From positions 3,410,001-3,474,000 of the forward strand of contig NZ_CP063196.1 of assembly GCF_003574835.2 (NCBI RefSeq): DNA of 64,000 bases, written 5' to 3'. Position numbers and translations under genes: made by a program. The notes below the pieces were generated by a model. That model did no database searches. It saw only the letters and a program-made list of their open reading frames with translations, and was not told where the DNA came from. Positions within the stretch are counted from its first letter, which is position 1. Every line of letters starts with the position of its first letter. Source of the DNA: Thermobifida halotolerans (GTDB taxonomy: Bacteria > Actinomycetota > Actinomycetes > Streptosporangiales > Streptosporangiaceae). Shown here in pieces: positions 43,124 to 52,800 of the stretch.

Positions 43124-44401
43124 CTACTGCGCGATCGCCGTGAGCAGCAGGACGAGCAGCAGGACGATGATGGTGACGATCACGGCGGGCAGCACCCACC
43201 CCTGTGACAGCACCGGGTCCTCCACCGGCCGGCTCCGCTGTCCCGGGTGGCCGCCCGTGTATCCCTGGTTGGGGCCGGTCAGCGGCGGGCGCTGCGACAT
43301 GGTGGGGGGCAGCCCGCCCGTCATGTTCGGATGCACCCCTCCGGTCACGGTGGGGTTGTGCATCGGCGGTGCGGGCCGGTGGTAGCCGGGGGACTGCTGC
43401 GGCCCGGTGTGCGGCGGCGCGGGAGGACCGGAGTGCATCTGGTGGGGGAAGGGGGTCTGCGGGCCGCTGGCCGTCGGATGGGGCGGGGAGTGGGGAGGAG
43501 GGGTCTGCGGACCGCTCGCGGCCACCGGTCCGACCGCCCGCTTCTCGCCCTCGGCGACCGCCTCGGAGGTGGGCACCCGCCCCTCGTCCTCGGTGCCGTG
43601 GCCGAGCAGCCGCATCAGCAGCTGCTTGGCGGTGGGCCGGTTGTCGGGGTCCTTGTCGAGGCAGTCGGCGACGATCTGCCGCAACTGCTCGGGCACCTCG
43701 CTGATGTCCGGGGGCGCGCTGACCACCCGGTGCACCACCGCCGGAACGCTGTCCGCGCCGAAGGGCGCGTTGCCGGTGGAGGCGAACGCCATGACACAGC
43801 CCCAGGCGAACACGTCCACCTTGTCGGTGATGTTCTTGCCCGCGATCTGCTCCGGCGCCATGTAGGACGGGGTGCCGACGATCGAGTTGGTCATCGTCGC
43901 GGTGCTGTCGGTGACCCGGGCGATACCGAAGTCGATCACCCGCGGGCCGTCGCGGCCCAGGAGCACGTTGCCGGGTTTGAAGTCGCGGTGCACGATCCCG
44001 GCCTGGTGGATGGCCACCAGCGCGGTCGCGGTGGACACGGCCAGGCGCTGCAGGGCCGCTCCCTTGCGCGGCCCCTCCTTGGCCACCGCCTCCTGCAGGT
44101 CCGGTCCCTCCACGTACTCGCTGACCACGTAGGGCGGCTCGGCGTCGAGGTTGGCCTCATGGATCGCGGCGGTGCAGAAGGAGGCCACCTTCTGTGCGGC
44201 CCGGACCTCCTTCTCGAATCGTTTACGCAGGTCGGTGTCTTGCGACCACTGTTCGTTGAGCACCTTGACCGCGTACTTCTGTCCCTCGGAGTCGCGAGCG
44301 AGGTAGACGATTCCCTGGCCCCCGCGCCCCAGGCGTCCAATCACGCTGTACTCACCGAACGAGGTGGGGTCGTTCGGCTGCAGCGATTCGGGACCGGGCA
44401 T
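43124..44401 (-). CDS. Transmembrane Ser/Thr protein kinase
   Basis: 425 residues. The kinase domain (about 17-265) has GRGGQGIV, K46, E65, HRD (138-140, as HRDFKPGN), DFG (157-159) and the activation loop TSxVGTPxYMAPEQ form. A Pro/His/Gly-rich linker (about 290-395) leads to one membrane helix (about 402-423) and only two residues after it, so there is no extracellular sensor domain, unlike PknB. It should phosphorylate cytoplasmic targets. It lies 30 nt after the SIS gene and ends the minus-strand run from manB. Confidence 0.93.
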   Translation of the reverse strand: MPGPESLQPNDPTSFGEYSVIGRLGRGGQGIVYLARDSEGQKYAVKVLNEQWSQDTDLRKRFEKEVRAAQKVASFCTAAIHEANLDAEPPYVVSEYVEGPDLQEAVAKEGPRKGAALQRLAVSTATALVAIHQAGIVHRDFKPGNVLLGRDGPRVIDFGIARVTDSTATMTNSIVGTPSYMAPEQIAGKNITDKVDVFAWGCVMAFASTGNAPFGADSVPAVVHRVVSAPPDISEVPEQLRQIVADCLDKDPDNRPTAKQLLMRLLGHGTEDEGRVPTSEAVAEGEKRAVGPVAASGPQTPPPHSPPHPTASGPQTPFPHQMHSGPPAPPHTGPQQSPGYHRPAPPMHNPTVTGGVHPNMTGGLPPTMSQRPPLTGPNQGYTGGHPGQRSRPVEDPVLSQGWVLPAVIVTIIVLLLVLLLTAIAQ

Positions 44402-44431
44402 CGATCTCCTCCAGAGCGGTCGTGAGCGTCG

Positions 44432-45547
44432 CTATCGCACGACCAGAGTATTTGTTAGGGGTTCCACGGCATAAGCCACTGCGAGATACAGAGTGGCGTA
44501 ATCGGTTAGAGCGATCAAACCGGCCAAACGTTCCATCGGACTTGTGCCCTGTGCGGCGACCTCGCTCACCCGGACTCCCGCTTCCTCGGCGGCGCGTTCG
44601 GCCGCCGCGAGGTCCGCGGCCTCCTCGGGCGAGGCCTGGTCGTCGCGGAGCAGCAGGACCCGCATGCGGATTCCGCTGTCATCCTCCGGGTCGTCAAAGA
44701 TACTGCGCGGTCCGCTGGGGCCCAACGGCCCGGTCATCGCGGCCGCCTGCGCCCAGGCGGTCTCGGGCGAACCGGCCGCCAGCGCGGGGCAGCGGACGTT
44801 GGCGGTGAACTGGGCCGCCGCCCACCGGGCGGCCAGCGCCGCCACCGGGGTGGCGCCCCAGACCACGGGAAGCGAGTCCGCCAGGGCCAACGCCAACTCC
44901 TTGGCGGGGTTGGCGTAGGTGTCGGCGGCGGGACGGCAGCGGTGCGCGGTCTCCTCCAGAAGCGCGGCGGTCGCCTCGAAGTCCGCCTCGGTCGCCACCC
45001 GCACGCCGAGCTGCTCCATCGTGACGAGCAGCGGGACGAGCAGGGACCACACCAGGGTGCGGGGCTCCCCCGGCACGGGCAGCGCGACGTGGGGGGCCCG
45101 GGCCTGTTCGGCGACCCCGGCCAGCGGCCCGCCGCGCGGTCCCACGGCCACGAGGCGGCTGCCGCGGCGTACGGCCTCGACCGCCATCCGCACGGCGGGA
45201 TCGGCCTCCTGGCCTGATGCGGCCGCCACGGCGACGACGAGGTCGTGGGCGCCCACCCACCCGGGCAGCCGGTATCCCGCCGCGGTGTGCACCGGGACCG
45301 GGCAGCCGCTGCCGAGCAGCACGCCCAGCGCGGTGCCGGCGAACGCCGCGACGCCGGTGCCCACGACCACCACGGAGCGCGGCCGACCGTCGTCGGCGAG
45401 CACCGCGATGCCGGACTCCAGCGCGGCGGTCCTGGCCTGGCGCACCTGGGCCGCGGCCGTGGCGGTCTGCCGCAGCAGGCCTCCCCGGTCGAGAGCGGGA
45501 TCGGTTCCCACGTCGTCGAGCCGGTACTCCTCGAACACAAAAGCCAT
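44432..45547 (-). CDS. SIS-domain protein, phosphosugar-isomerase-like
   Basis: 371 residues with two sugar-isomerase (SIS) halves: SVVVVGTGVAAFAGTALGVLL and DLVVAVAAASGQEADP in the first, LPVVWGATPVAALAARWAAAQF in the second. This matches the bifunctional phosphoglucose/phosphomannose isomerase family whose actinobacterial members lie beside manB (M. tuberculosis Rv3256c). It could interconvert fructose-6-phosphate with glucose- or mannose-6-phosphate to feed GDP-mannose synthesis. The loops normally rich in Ser/Thr that bind phosphate are weak here, so activity is uncertain. ATG 45547 has GGGGAGC upstream. Confidence 0.85.
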   Translation of the reverse strand: MAFVFEEYRLDDVGTDPALDRGGLLRQTATAAAQVRQARTAALESGIAVLADDGRPRSVVVVGTGVAAFAGTALGVLLGSGCPVPVHTAAGYRLPGWVGAHDLVVAVAAASGQEADPAVRMAVEAVRRGSRLVAVGPRGGPLAGVAEQARAPHVALPVPGEPRTLVWSLLVPLLVTMEQLGVRVATEADFEATAALLEETAHRCRPAADTYANPAKELALALADSLPVVWGATPVAALAARWAAAQFTANVRCPALAAGSPETAWAQAAAMTGPLGPSGPRSIFDDPEDDSGIRMRVLLLRDDQASPEEAADLAAAERAAEEAGVRVSEVAAQGTSPMERLAGLIALTDYATLYLAVAYAVEPLTNTLVVR

Positions 45548-45626
45548 GACCCGCTCCCCTCTCGGTCAGCGGGACCGGCCCGGGGCTCCATCGCCCCGGG
45601 CCGGTCCTGACCGCACCGCTTCGGCG

Positions 45627-45803
45627 TTATCCGATCCTGCGTGCCTCGTCGACCAGCAGCACGGGAATCCCGTCGCGGATCGGGTAGGCCAGGCCGCTCT
45701 CGTCGCAGACGAGCTCACCGGCCTCCTCGTCCAGCCGCAGCGGGGCCCTGCTCTTGGGGCAGGCCAGGATCTCCAGCAGCCACTCGTCGATCTTGGTGCT
45801 CAT
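45627..45803 (-). CDS. Trm112/UPF0434-family small protein
   Basis: 58 residues: MSTKIDEWLLEILACP... then LVCDESGLAYPIRDGIPVLLVDEARRIG. This is the Trm112-like fold, known in archaea and eukaryotes as the activator of methyltransferases; the bacterial role is unclear. Usual members have two CxxC-type zinc pairs. Here only C15 and C33 remain (CPKS and CDES), so zinc binding may be lost. It lies between manB and the SIS gene, 42 nt after manB, the same arrangement as in other actinobacteria. Confidence 0.9.
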   Translation of the reverse strand: MSTKIDEWLLEILACPKSRAPLRLDEEAGELVCDESGLAYPIRDGIPVLLVDEARRIG

Positions 45804-45845
45804 AGCTCGCGTCTCTTTCTGTGGTCGGACAGCCGTGCGCGGCGG

Positions 45846-47213
45846 TCAGGCCCTGATGATCGCCAGGACCTCGTCACGCAGTTCGGCCATGGACTCGGCG
45901 TCGGGGGCCTCCACGTTGAGGCGCAGCAGCGGCTCGGTGTTGGAGGCCCGCAGGTTGAACCAGCTCCCCGAGGAGAGGTTCACCGTCAGTCCGTCGAGGT
46001 GGTCCACGCTCTCCACATCCTCGCGCCCCGCGAAGGCCGCCTCGACCGCGGCGGTGCGCTCGGCCTGGTCGGCGACCTCGGAGTTGATCTCGCCCGAGGA
46101 TGCGTAGCGCGTGTACTCGGCGGTGATCTCCGACAGCGTCCGGGGGTCGGAGCCCAGGACCCGCAGCACGTGCATCGCGGCGAGCATCCCGGTGTCGGCC
46201 TTCCAGAAGTCCCGGAAGTAGTAGTGCGCCGAGTGCTCACCGCCGAAGACGGCTCCCGTCTCGGCCATGGTGGCCTTGATGAACGAGTGGCCGACGCGGG
46301 TGCGCACCGGGACGCCCCCGCGCTCCGCCACGATCTCGGGGACCGCCTTGGAGGTGATCAGGTTGTGGATGATGGTCGCGCCGGGCTCCTTGGCGAGCTC
46401 CTGCGCCGCCACCAGCGCGGTGACGGCCGACGGCGGGACGGGTTCGCCGCGCTCGTCCACGACGAAGCAGCGGTCGGCGTCGCCGTCGAAGGCCAGCCCC
46501 ATGTCGGCCCCGGTCTCGCGGACCTTGGCCTGCAGGTCGACGAGGTTGGCGGCGTCCATCGGGTTGGCCGGGTGGTTGGGGAAGGTGCCGTCGAGGTCGA
46601 AGTAGAGGGGGACGATGTCCAGCGGCAGGGGGTCCAGCAGTTGGTCTCCCAGGACGGCGGGCACGGTGTGGCCGCCCATCCCGTTGCCCGCGTCCACCAC
46701 GACCCTGAGCCTGCGGATGCCCGACAGGTCGACCAGCGAGCGCAGGTGCGCGGCGTAGTCGGCGAGCAGGTCGCGTTCGGTGACGGTTCCGGCGGGGCCG
46801 TCGTGCTCGGGCATCCCCTTCTCCGCGAGGGCGCGGATCTCCGCCAGTCCGCTGTCGGCGCCGATCGGCGCGGCCCCCGCGCGGCACAGTTTGATCCCGT
46901 TGTACTGGGCGGGGTTGTGGCTGGCGGTGAACATGGCCCCGGGGACGCCCAGCTTGCCCGAGGCGAAGTAGAGCAGGTCGGTCGAGCCGAGGCCCGCCAT
47001 GATCACGTTGCGTCCCTGGCGGCTGGCGCCCTCGGCGAACGCCGCGGCCAGTTCGGGGGACGAGGGGCGCATGTCGTGCGCGACGACGATCTCGTCGCCG
47101 TCGACGACGTGCGCGAACGCCGCCCCCACTGCCCGCGCGACGGACGCGTCGAGCGTGTCGGGGATGACGCCCCGGATGTCGTATGCCTTGAAGATCTGAC
47201 CGAGGTCACCCAC
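45846..47213 (-). CDS. manB: Phosphomannomutase/phosphoglucomutase
   Basis: 455 residues. The active-site serine loop is TASHNP, the magnesium loop DGDADR (in GLAFDGDADRCF), the sugar-binding loop GGEHSAHY and the phosphate loop RASNTEP are all intact. It converts mannose-6-phosphate to mannose-1-phosphate (and probably the glucose equivalents) for GDP-mannose and surface glycans. The GTG at 47213 has GGAG 5 nt upstream; the open frame upstream is not family-like. First gene of the minus-strand run manB-Trm112-SIS-kinase. Confidence 0.95.
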   Translation of the reverse strand: MGDLGQIFKAYDIRGVIPDTLDASVARAVGAAFAHVVDGDEIVVAHDMRPSSPELAAAFAEGASRQGRNVIMAGLGSTDLLYFASGKLGVPGAMFTASHNPAQYNGIKLCRAGAAPIGADSGLAEIRALAEKGMPEHDGPAGTVTERDLLADYAAHLRSLVDLSGIRRLRVVVDAGNGMGGHTVPAVLGDQLLDPLPLDIVPLYFDLDGTFPNHPANPMDAANLVDLQAKVRETGADMGLAFDGDADRCFVVDERGEPVPPSAVTALVAAQELAKEPGATIIHNLITSKAVPEIVAERGGVPVRTRVGHSFIKATMAETGAVFGGEHSAHYYFRDFWKADTGMLAAMHVLRVLGSDPRTLSEITAEYTRYASSGEINSEVADQAERTAAVEAAFAGREDVESVDHLDGLTVNLSSGSWFNLRASNTEPLLRLNVEAPDAESMAELRDEVLAIIRA

Positions 47214-47394
47214 AGCAGCTCCGGAGGTGTCGATATGCGGCCGATGGTCAATGGCGCGGACCGCGGGGGTCCGCAGGGTCAAACGTACAAGACCCCCGTT
47301 TCGCGGTGGCGGGGCGAAGCGGCGCCGCGGACACGGGCCTGCCGTATGATTCCCTGTTGGCCTCATGTGTTCCGGATCTCCAGCCGGAGTGGGC

Positions 47395-47811
47395 TCAAAC
47401 GTCCCGGGAGGGCCGACGCGCGGAGCGGGGCTGGTTCCGCTCGTCGGGACGGACCGGTTCGGACCGGACCACGCGCAGATGGCCGCGGCGGGCGGTCTCG
47501 ACCCCCTGCCCGGTGGGGGGAGGCTGCCGCGCGGTGGGCTTGCGGCCCGCCTCGCGCACCGCGTTGGCGAGGGCTTCGAGGTCGTCGCTTCCGGGGCCGC
47601 CGGTGGAGGTGTCGGCGGGCAGTCGCACGACCTCCCAGCCGAGCGGAGCGGTCAGGCGGTCGGCGTGCATCGCGCACAGGTCGTAGCAGTGCGGTTCGAC
47701 GTAGGCGGCCAGCGGGCCGAGCACCGCGGTGGAGTCCGCGTAGACATAGGTGAGCGTGAAGACTGCCGGCTGCCTGCACGCGGTGCGCGAACAGCGTCTG
47801 CTAACGCTCAC
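47395..47811 (-). CDS. DUF3499 protein with zinc-ribbon-like cysteines
   Basis: 138 residues. The conserved start VSVSRRCSRTACRQPAVFTLTYVYADSTAVLGPL and CYDLCAMHADRLTAPLGWEVVRL are the DUF3499 signature, with C-x4-C and C-x3-C pairs that probably bind a metal. The C-terminal ~60 residues are disordered and Arg/Pro-rich. The GTG at 47811 is chosen by family fit. Function unknown; the order manB-DUF3499-metallopeptidase (divergent) is conserved in actinobacteria (M. tuberculosis Rv3257c-Rv3259). Confidence 0.88.
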   Translation of the reverse strand: MSVSRRCSRTACRQPAVFTLTYVYADSTAVLGPLAAYVEPHCYDLCAMHADRLTAPLGWEVVRLPADTSTGGPGSDDLEALANAVREAGRKPTARQPPPTGQGVETARRGHLRVVRSEPVRPDERNQPRSARRPSRDV

Positions 47812-47948
47812 GGGGACAGACGGTATCCCTTTCCTGCCCGCTGCGCCACCTTCGCCGCACGGTGTCCCCATCTGCCGGAGGGAAATCGGACACGTCGGGG
47901 TGTCCCCGGGGCTGCGCGGCGAGGCTGTCATGGCTTAGGCTCGAAGTT

Positions 47949-48383
47949 GTGCGAAGATTGCACCTTAACCAATCCCAGGCCGGACGGATACGACGCAGGG
48001 ACCGCCGAGGTCGTGGAATCCGGGGCCCGCTGACGCCTCCGGAGCTGCCGGTCACGCGCAGCAGAGCGCAGGTGTTCGACGATCTGGTCCTCGACGCGGT
48101 CGAGCGCCTCGAACGGGTCTGGGCCCGGGAACTCGCCAACGTGGAGTTCCTCGTCGAGGACGTCCCCCGTGTTCCGCGCGGGGTGACCGCCGAGGACGGC
48201 ATTCCCTTCTCCAGACTCGAGGCCGCCAGACCCGGCCGGGCACGCATCATCGTCTACCGACGCCCCGTGGAGATCCGCACCAAGGACCCGGAGGAGATGG
48301 CCCTGCTCGTCTACGACACCGTGGTCGAGGAGGTCGCCAACCTGCTGGGGCTGGAACCGGAGACGGTCGATCCCGAGGCATAA
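47949..48383 (+). CDS. Metallopeptidase-family (minimal zincin-like) protein without HExxH
   Basis: 144 residues. The basic start RRRDRRGRGIRGPLTPPELP, then RSRAQVFDDLVLDAVERLERVW, the core VVYRRPVEIRTKDPEEMALLVYDTVV and the ending VEEVANLLGLEPETVDPEA identify the small metallopeptidase family found next to DUF3499. In family members with an active site the last helix carries HExxH; here it reads VEEVANL, so zinc ligands are missing, as I recall for many actinobacterial relatives. Catalysis is doubtful. The GTG start at 47949 lacks a clear ribosome site. It is divergent from the DUF3499 gene. Confidence 0.85.
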   Translation: MRRLHLNQSQAGRIRRRDRRGRGIRGPLTPPELPVTRSRAQVFDDLVLDAVERLERVWARELANVEFLVEDVPRVPRGVTAEDGIPFSRLEAARPGRARIIVYRRPVEIRTKDPEEMALLVYDTVVEEVANLLGLEPETVDPEA

Positions 48384-48399
48384 CGTCCGAAGTGTCCGA

Positions 48400-48434
48400 G
48401 GGGCCGCCGCGGGGAACGCGGCGGCCCCTTTTTT
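48400..48434 (+). terminator. Intrinsic terminator of the metallopeptidase-family gene
   Basis: A perfect 11-bp stem ggggccgccgc/gcggcggcccc (48400-48410 with 48418-48428), 7-nt loop, followed by six T (48429-48434). A textbook intrinsic terminator between convergent genes. Confidence 0.93.
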
Positions 48435-48454
48435 CCGTGTGCGCCCCGGCCGGG

Positions 48455-49870
48455 TCAGGGCACCACGGCGGTCAGGCTGTCGACCACGCGGGGCAGCGGC
48501 ACCTCGGTCGGCGCCGGGTTCAGGGGCAGGACGCTGAGCGTGCCGTCGACGGTGAGGGTGCGGGCCGCGTACAGCGGGCCGCCGTCGGTGACCTCGACGA
48601 TCCATGAGGCCGCGTCGGCGGGGTCGAGCTCGGGGACGAGCGTGGTGCCCGCCTCGACCGTGACCTCGTGCGTCTCGCCGCGGTCGCCGTCGGCGGCCAC
48701 CGGGGTCAGAGCGACCGTGGCCGCCGCCTCCGGGGCGCCCAGCAGCAGGGCGGTGTCCGCCTCCTCCGGAGCGGGAGGGGCGACGGTGCGGGCGTTCGGG
48801 CCGGGGGTCAGGGGTTCGGTGGCCGCGGTGTGGGCGGTGTCGTCGTCGGAGCGTCTGACGGACACCCCCACCACGACCGGCTGGTCGGCCGTGACGACCA
48901 CGGTCGCGGGCCTCTGCTCCAGCGGCCCCTCCAGGCTCACGCGGGCCGACGCCGCCGGGGGGATCTCCACCTCGGCCAGCGCCTCCGTCTCGACCTCGCC
49001 GTCGGGGGTGAGCAGGCGGACCTGCGCCGTGGTGGGTTCGTCCGAGGTGGTCGCGACGACGAGGCGCTTGTTGCCCTCCCCGCCGGGAACTCCCGGGATG
49101 ACGTGGCTGGTCGCGGGGGCCGTGGAGACCGGGACCCAGTCGGCGCCGTCCGCGGAGCGCTCCGCGTACAGCGCGGCGGCGACCCGGCCCGCGTTGGTGC
49201 GTACGTGCACCACGACCGCCTCGGCGGCCTCCACCAGGGACGTCACCGCGAGCTCCAGCTCCGTGTGGGGGTCGACCGTGACGCCCCGGGTCTCCAGGGA
49301 GAAGGTGGGGCCGTCGGGCGCGTAGAGGTCGACGTTGACGGTGGCCGGGGTGTCGTCGATGTTGGCCAGGTGCAGCCGCAGGTCCTCCAGCTCCGCTCCG
49401 CCCGGCGCCGCGAACCACGTGCTCGACGAGGGTTCGGTGCAGCGGATCTCGGTCACCGACGCGTCCCCCGCGGTCGTCTGGGAGATCTCGGCTCCGGCGG
49501 CGAACACGCCCTCGGCGTGCGCGACGGTGCCGTTCCCGGTCTCCTCCGGTTCGTGCCGCCACGGCTGCCCGACCGTCTGGGTCGGCTCCGCGGGCACGGT
49601 GTCGGCGAGGTTGGGGGCGACCGCCAGGCTCCCCTCCCCGGCGCCGTTCTCCGTTCCGGGGGCGAATCCCCCCACCAGGGTCCGGCGGTCCTCGCCCTGG
49701 GGGGTCGGGCAGACCCGCGTGGTCGACTCCACGGGGGCCAGCACGAGCTCGGCCTCCTCGGCGGGCGGCGGCAGCGCGGCCGAGGACAGCCGGGCCGCTC
49801 CGAACAGCGCGGCCAGGGCCGCCACCACCAGGACCAGCAGCGCGAAGCGGTTTTCGACGAGCAGCTTCAC
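48455..49870 (-). CDS. DUF5719 secreted/membrane-anchored protein
   Basis: 471 residues. One N-terminal membrane helix (about 9-30, FALLVLVVAALAALFGAARL) anchors a long extracellular beta-rich region with repeated Ig-like strands (VNVDLYAPDG, AQVRLLTPDG, VVVGVSVRRSDDD). This is the DUF5719 layout, always found beside a large GT2 glycosyltransferase. The GTG overlaps the stop of that gene (GTGA), so the pair are co-translated and probably form one complex. Function unknown. Confidence 0.85.
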   Translation of the reverse strand: MKLLVENRFALLVLVVAALAALFGAARLSSAALPPPAEEAELVLAPVESTTRVCPTPQGEDRRTLVGGFAPGTENGAGEGSLAVAPNLADTVPAEPTQTVGQPWRHEPEETGNGTVAHAEGVFAAGAEISQTTAGDASVTEIRCTEPSSSTWFAAPGGAELEDLRLHLANIDDTPATVNVDLYAPDGPTFSLETRGVTVDPHTELELAVTSLVEAAEAVVVHVRTNAGRVAAALYAERSADGADWVPVSTAPATSHVIPGVPGGEGNKRLVVATTSDEPTTAQVRLLTPDGEVETEALAEVEIPPAASARVSLEGPLEQRPATVVVTADQPVVVGVSVRRSDDDTAHTAATEPLTPGPNARTVAPPAPEEADTALLLGAPEAAATVALTPVAADGDRGETHEVTVEAGTTLVPELDPADAASWIVEVTDGGPLYAARTLTVDGTLSVLPLNPAPTEVPLPRVVDSLTAVVP

Positions 49871-52800
49871 CTGGACGATCCTCCTCGCTGTCGGGTGCGC
49901 CGCCGACCTCGGCGACCGCGGCCCGCGCGGCGGGTCCCCTCGGCCGCTCTGCGGCCGCCCGGCCGCCGGGGTCTCAGGGTCGGCTGCGTGGCCTGCTCCC
50001 GCAGGTCCTCCTCGGTCCGGGCGCCGGGCAGGGCCAGGGCCACCACCACGAGCACCAGCACCGCCTGGACGCCGAGCCAGATCTGGCGGGCCGGTTCGGT
50101 GTGGGTGAGCACCAGTCGGCCGCCCTGGGCGGGAAGCTCGAACTCCTGCATGCCCCACTCCGTGCGGGAGCCGGTGAGCGCGACGCCGTTCAGGGTGGCC
50201 TGCCAGCCGCTCCCGGCGGGTTCGGCCAGCAGCAGGCGGCGTCCCCCGGTTCCCGGGGGGATCTCGACCTCGGCGTCCACCGGACCGGACTGGAGCACGG
50301 TCGGCTCCTCCTCGCCGGAGGAGGCGATGCGCAGCCGCCCGGTCTCCTCCAGCAGCCGCCACAGCGCGAACTCCTCGGTGAGCTGGAGGCGTTCCAGGCC
50401 GGGCAGGGCGTCGACGGTGTCCACGAGCGTGCGGTCCACGGTGTCTCCGACCTCGGGGGCCGGGACCAGCAGGTAGCGGATGCCGAAGTCGGCCAGCGCG
50501 TCCGCCTCGTCGCCGCCGCGGCCCGCGACCATCGCGGCCACGACCTCGCCCAGCCGGGCGTCGACGTCGGGGTCCGGGGTGATCTGGGGTTCGCCGAGGC
50601 GGGGCGGGCGTCCGCGCAGCACGGCGTAGCTGACCGTGCCGTCGTCTCGGGGGGAGACCACCAGCGTGCGGGGCTGGGTGCCGTCGGCGCTCACCGACTC
50701 CAGGAAGGGGGGCAGGGAGGGCGGCGCGTCGCCGGTGAGGGGCCCCTGCACGCCGTGCCACATCCACAGTCCGGCCGCCGTCACCGGCGTGGTCAGCGCC
50801 AGCAGCGCGACCGTCGCCGCGAACAGCCTGCGGTGCCAGCCCAGCCGCCACAGGTCGCTGAAGGACTGCGCGGCGGTGGCCGCCGACAGCAGCATGGCGG
50901 TGGACGCGAAGGCCAGCGCCACCCCGGGCCAGGCGGTGGCGTCCTCGCCGGAGGCCAGGTTCAGCGGCAGCCGGCTGACCGCGATGGCGATGAGGACGCC
51001 GATCAGGGCGACGCACCAGCCGACGGCCACCAGCATCCGGTTGCGGCGCAGCAGCAGGGCGCACAGCGCCGCGGCGACGAACCCGGCGGTCACCCAGATC
51101 GGCGGGGTTCCGGGGCCGCCCGGGGAGAGCAGCAGCAGGGCCTCGGCGGGCAGTCGGGCGTCGACGGTGTCGGAGCGGTTGATCCCCGCCTCCAGCAGCC
51201 ACAGCGACGGGTGCAGGAACAGCTCCAGCGTCCACGGCAGCAGCAGTACCAGCGGTGTGACCAGGCTGACGGCCAGGCTGACGTGGAGGCGGCGGCCGAC
51301 GTGCCCGAAGGCGACCGCGATGAGGACGCCGCTGAGCAGGGCCAGCACCCACACCAGCGGCACGAACGCCATGAGGAGGGCCAGCACCAGTCCGAGCGCC
51401 CAGGCGGCCCGGCGGGAGCGGCGCGGGTTGAGGGTGAGGACGCTCGTGGCCAGCAGTCCCAGCACCGGGAAGAGCGCGTGGACCAGGGCGGTGCCGATGC
51501 GTCCCTGGGAGATCGCCCCGGTGGCCACGGGCAGCAGCGCGTAGGAGGCCGCCATCCACAGTTGGGCGGGGCGGTAGTGCAGGACCCTGCGGGCCAGCAG
51601 GTAGGCGGTGAATCCGGCCAGCGGCACGGAGCCGACCAGGACGACGGTGACCGCCAGCCACGGCTTGCCCAGGGCCAGGGTGGACAGCAGGGCGAGCACG
51701 GCGACGTAGGGCGGGGCCGTGGCGTCGGTGCCGACGCCGACGTCGTGCCAGCTCGCCAGGTACATCCCCCACAGGTCGGAGGCGCCGCCCCACACGGGCG
51801 GCAGGGCGCCTCCGGCGAGCCGGTCGCCGAGCAGGAGGGAGCGTTCGGCGACGAGGGCGACCACGGTCAGTCCGACGACCAGCAGGGCGGCGGGGTTGGT
51901 GATCGCCCGGCGCAGCAGGCCCGAGTCGTCGCGCAGGGGGTCGTCGTCGTCGACCTGGGGAGTGACGGTGACCGCCTGGTGCCGTCCCGCCGTGTCCAGG
52001 GAGGGCGGGTCTCCGCTGAGGAGGTTGGCGACGACCTCGGTGAACTGGCGCAGCGCCACCCCCCGGGCCATGAACGGCCGGATCGCGCTGTAGGTGCGGC
52101 GGCGCCCCCTGCGCCGTCTGATCCTGGCTCTGATCAGGCGGAACGGCATCACGAAGAACACCGACGTGATGGCGGCGGCCTCGTCGAGGGCGTTGGCGGG
52201 CTGTTTGGCGACCAGGTAGGTCAGCACGCGCAGGGCCGAGGCGAAGGAGTTGCGCAGCAGCGCGCCCAGCATCGCCCCGGCGGGCAGGTTGGCGAGCAGG
52301 ACGTAGAGGGCGTTGCGCCGGTCGACCCGTCGGGGGTGGTCGCCGGTGGCGTGGATGCGCCGCCGTCTGCGCGCGGCGGCTTCGGCGTGGTAGGCGACGG
52401 CCTCGGTGACGACGAGGACCCGGTGGCCCGCGCCGCCCACGCGCCAGCAGAAGTCGATGTCGTCGCGGAACAGCCGCAGGGAGCGGTCGAATCCGCCGAG
52501 GGCCTCCCACACGTCCCGGCGGACGAGCATCCCGGCGCTGGAGACCGCCAGGACCTGGCGGGTGCCGTCGTGCTGCCCGTGGTCGTACTCGGAGGTCTCC
52601 AGGCCGGTCTCGCGGCGTCCCGCACCGTCGATGGTGACGCCGACCTCGAGCAGGAGCCTGCGGTCGAACCAGTCGCGCAGCTTGGGTCCCAGGACCGCGG
52701 CGCGCGGGTCGTCGTCGGCCGCGGCCAGGAGCTGTTCGAGGGCGTCCGGTTCGGGGGTGCAGTCGTCGTGGACCAGCCAGATCCACTCGACGGTTCCCTC

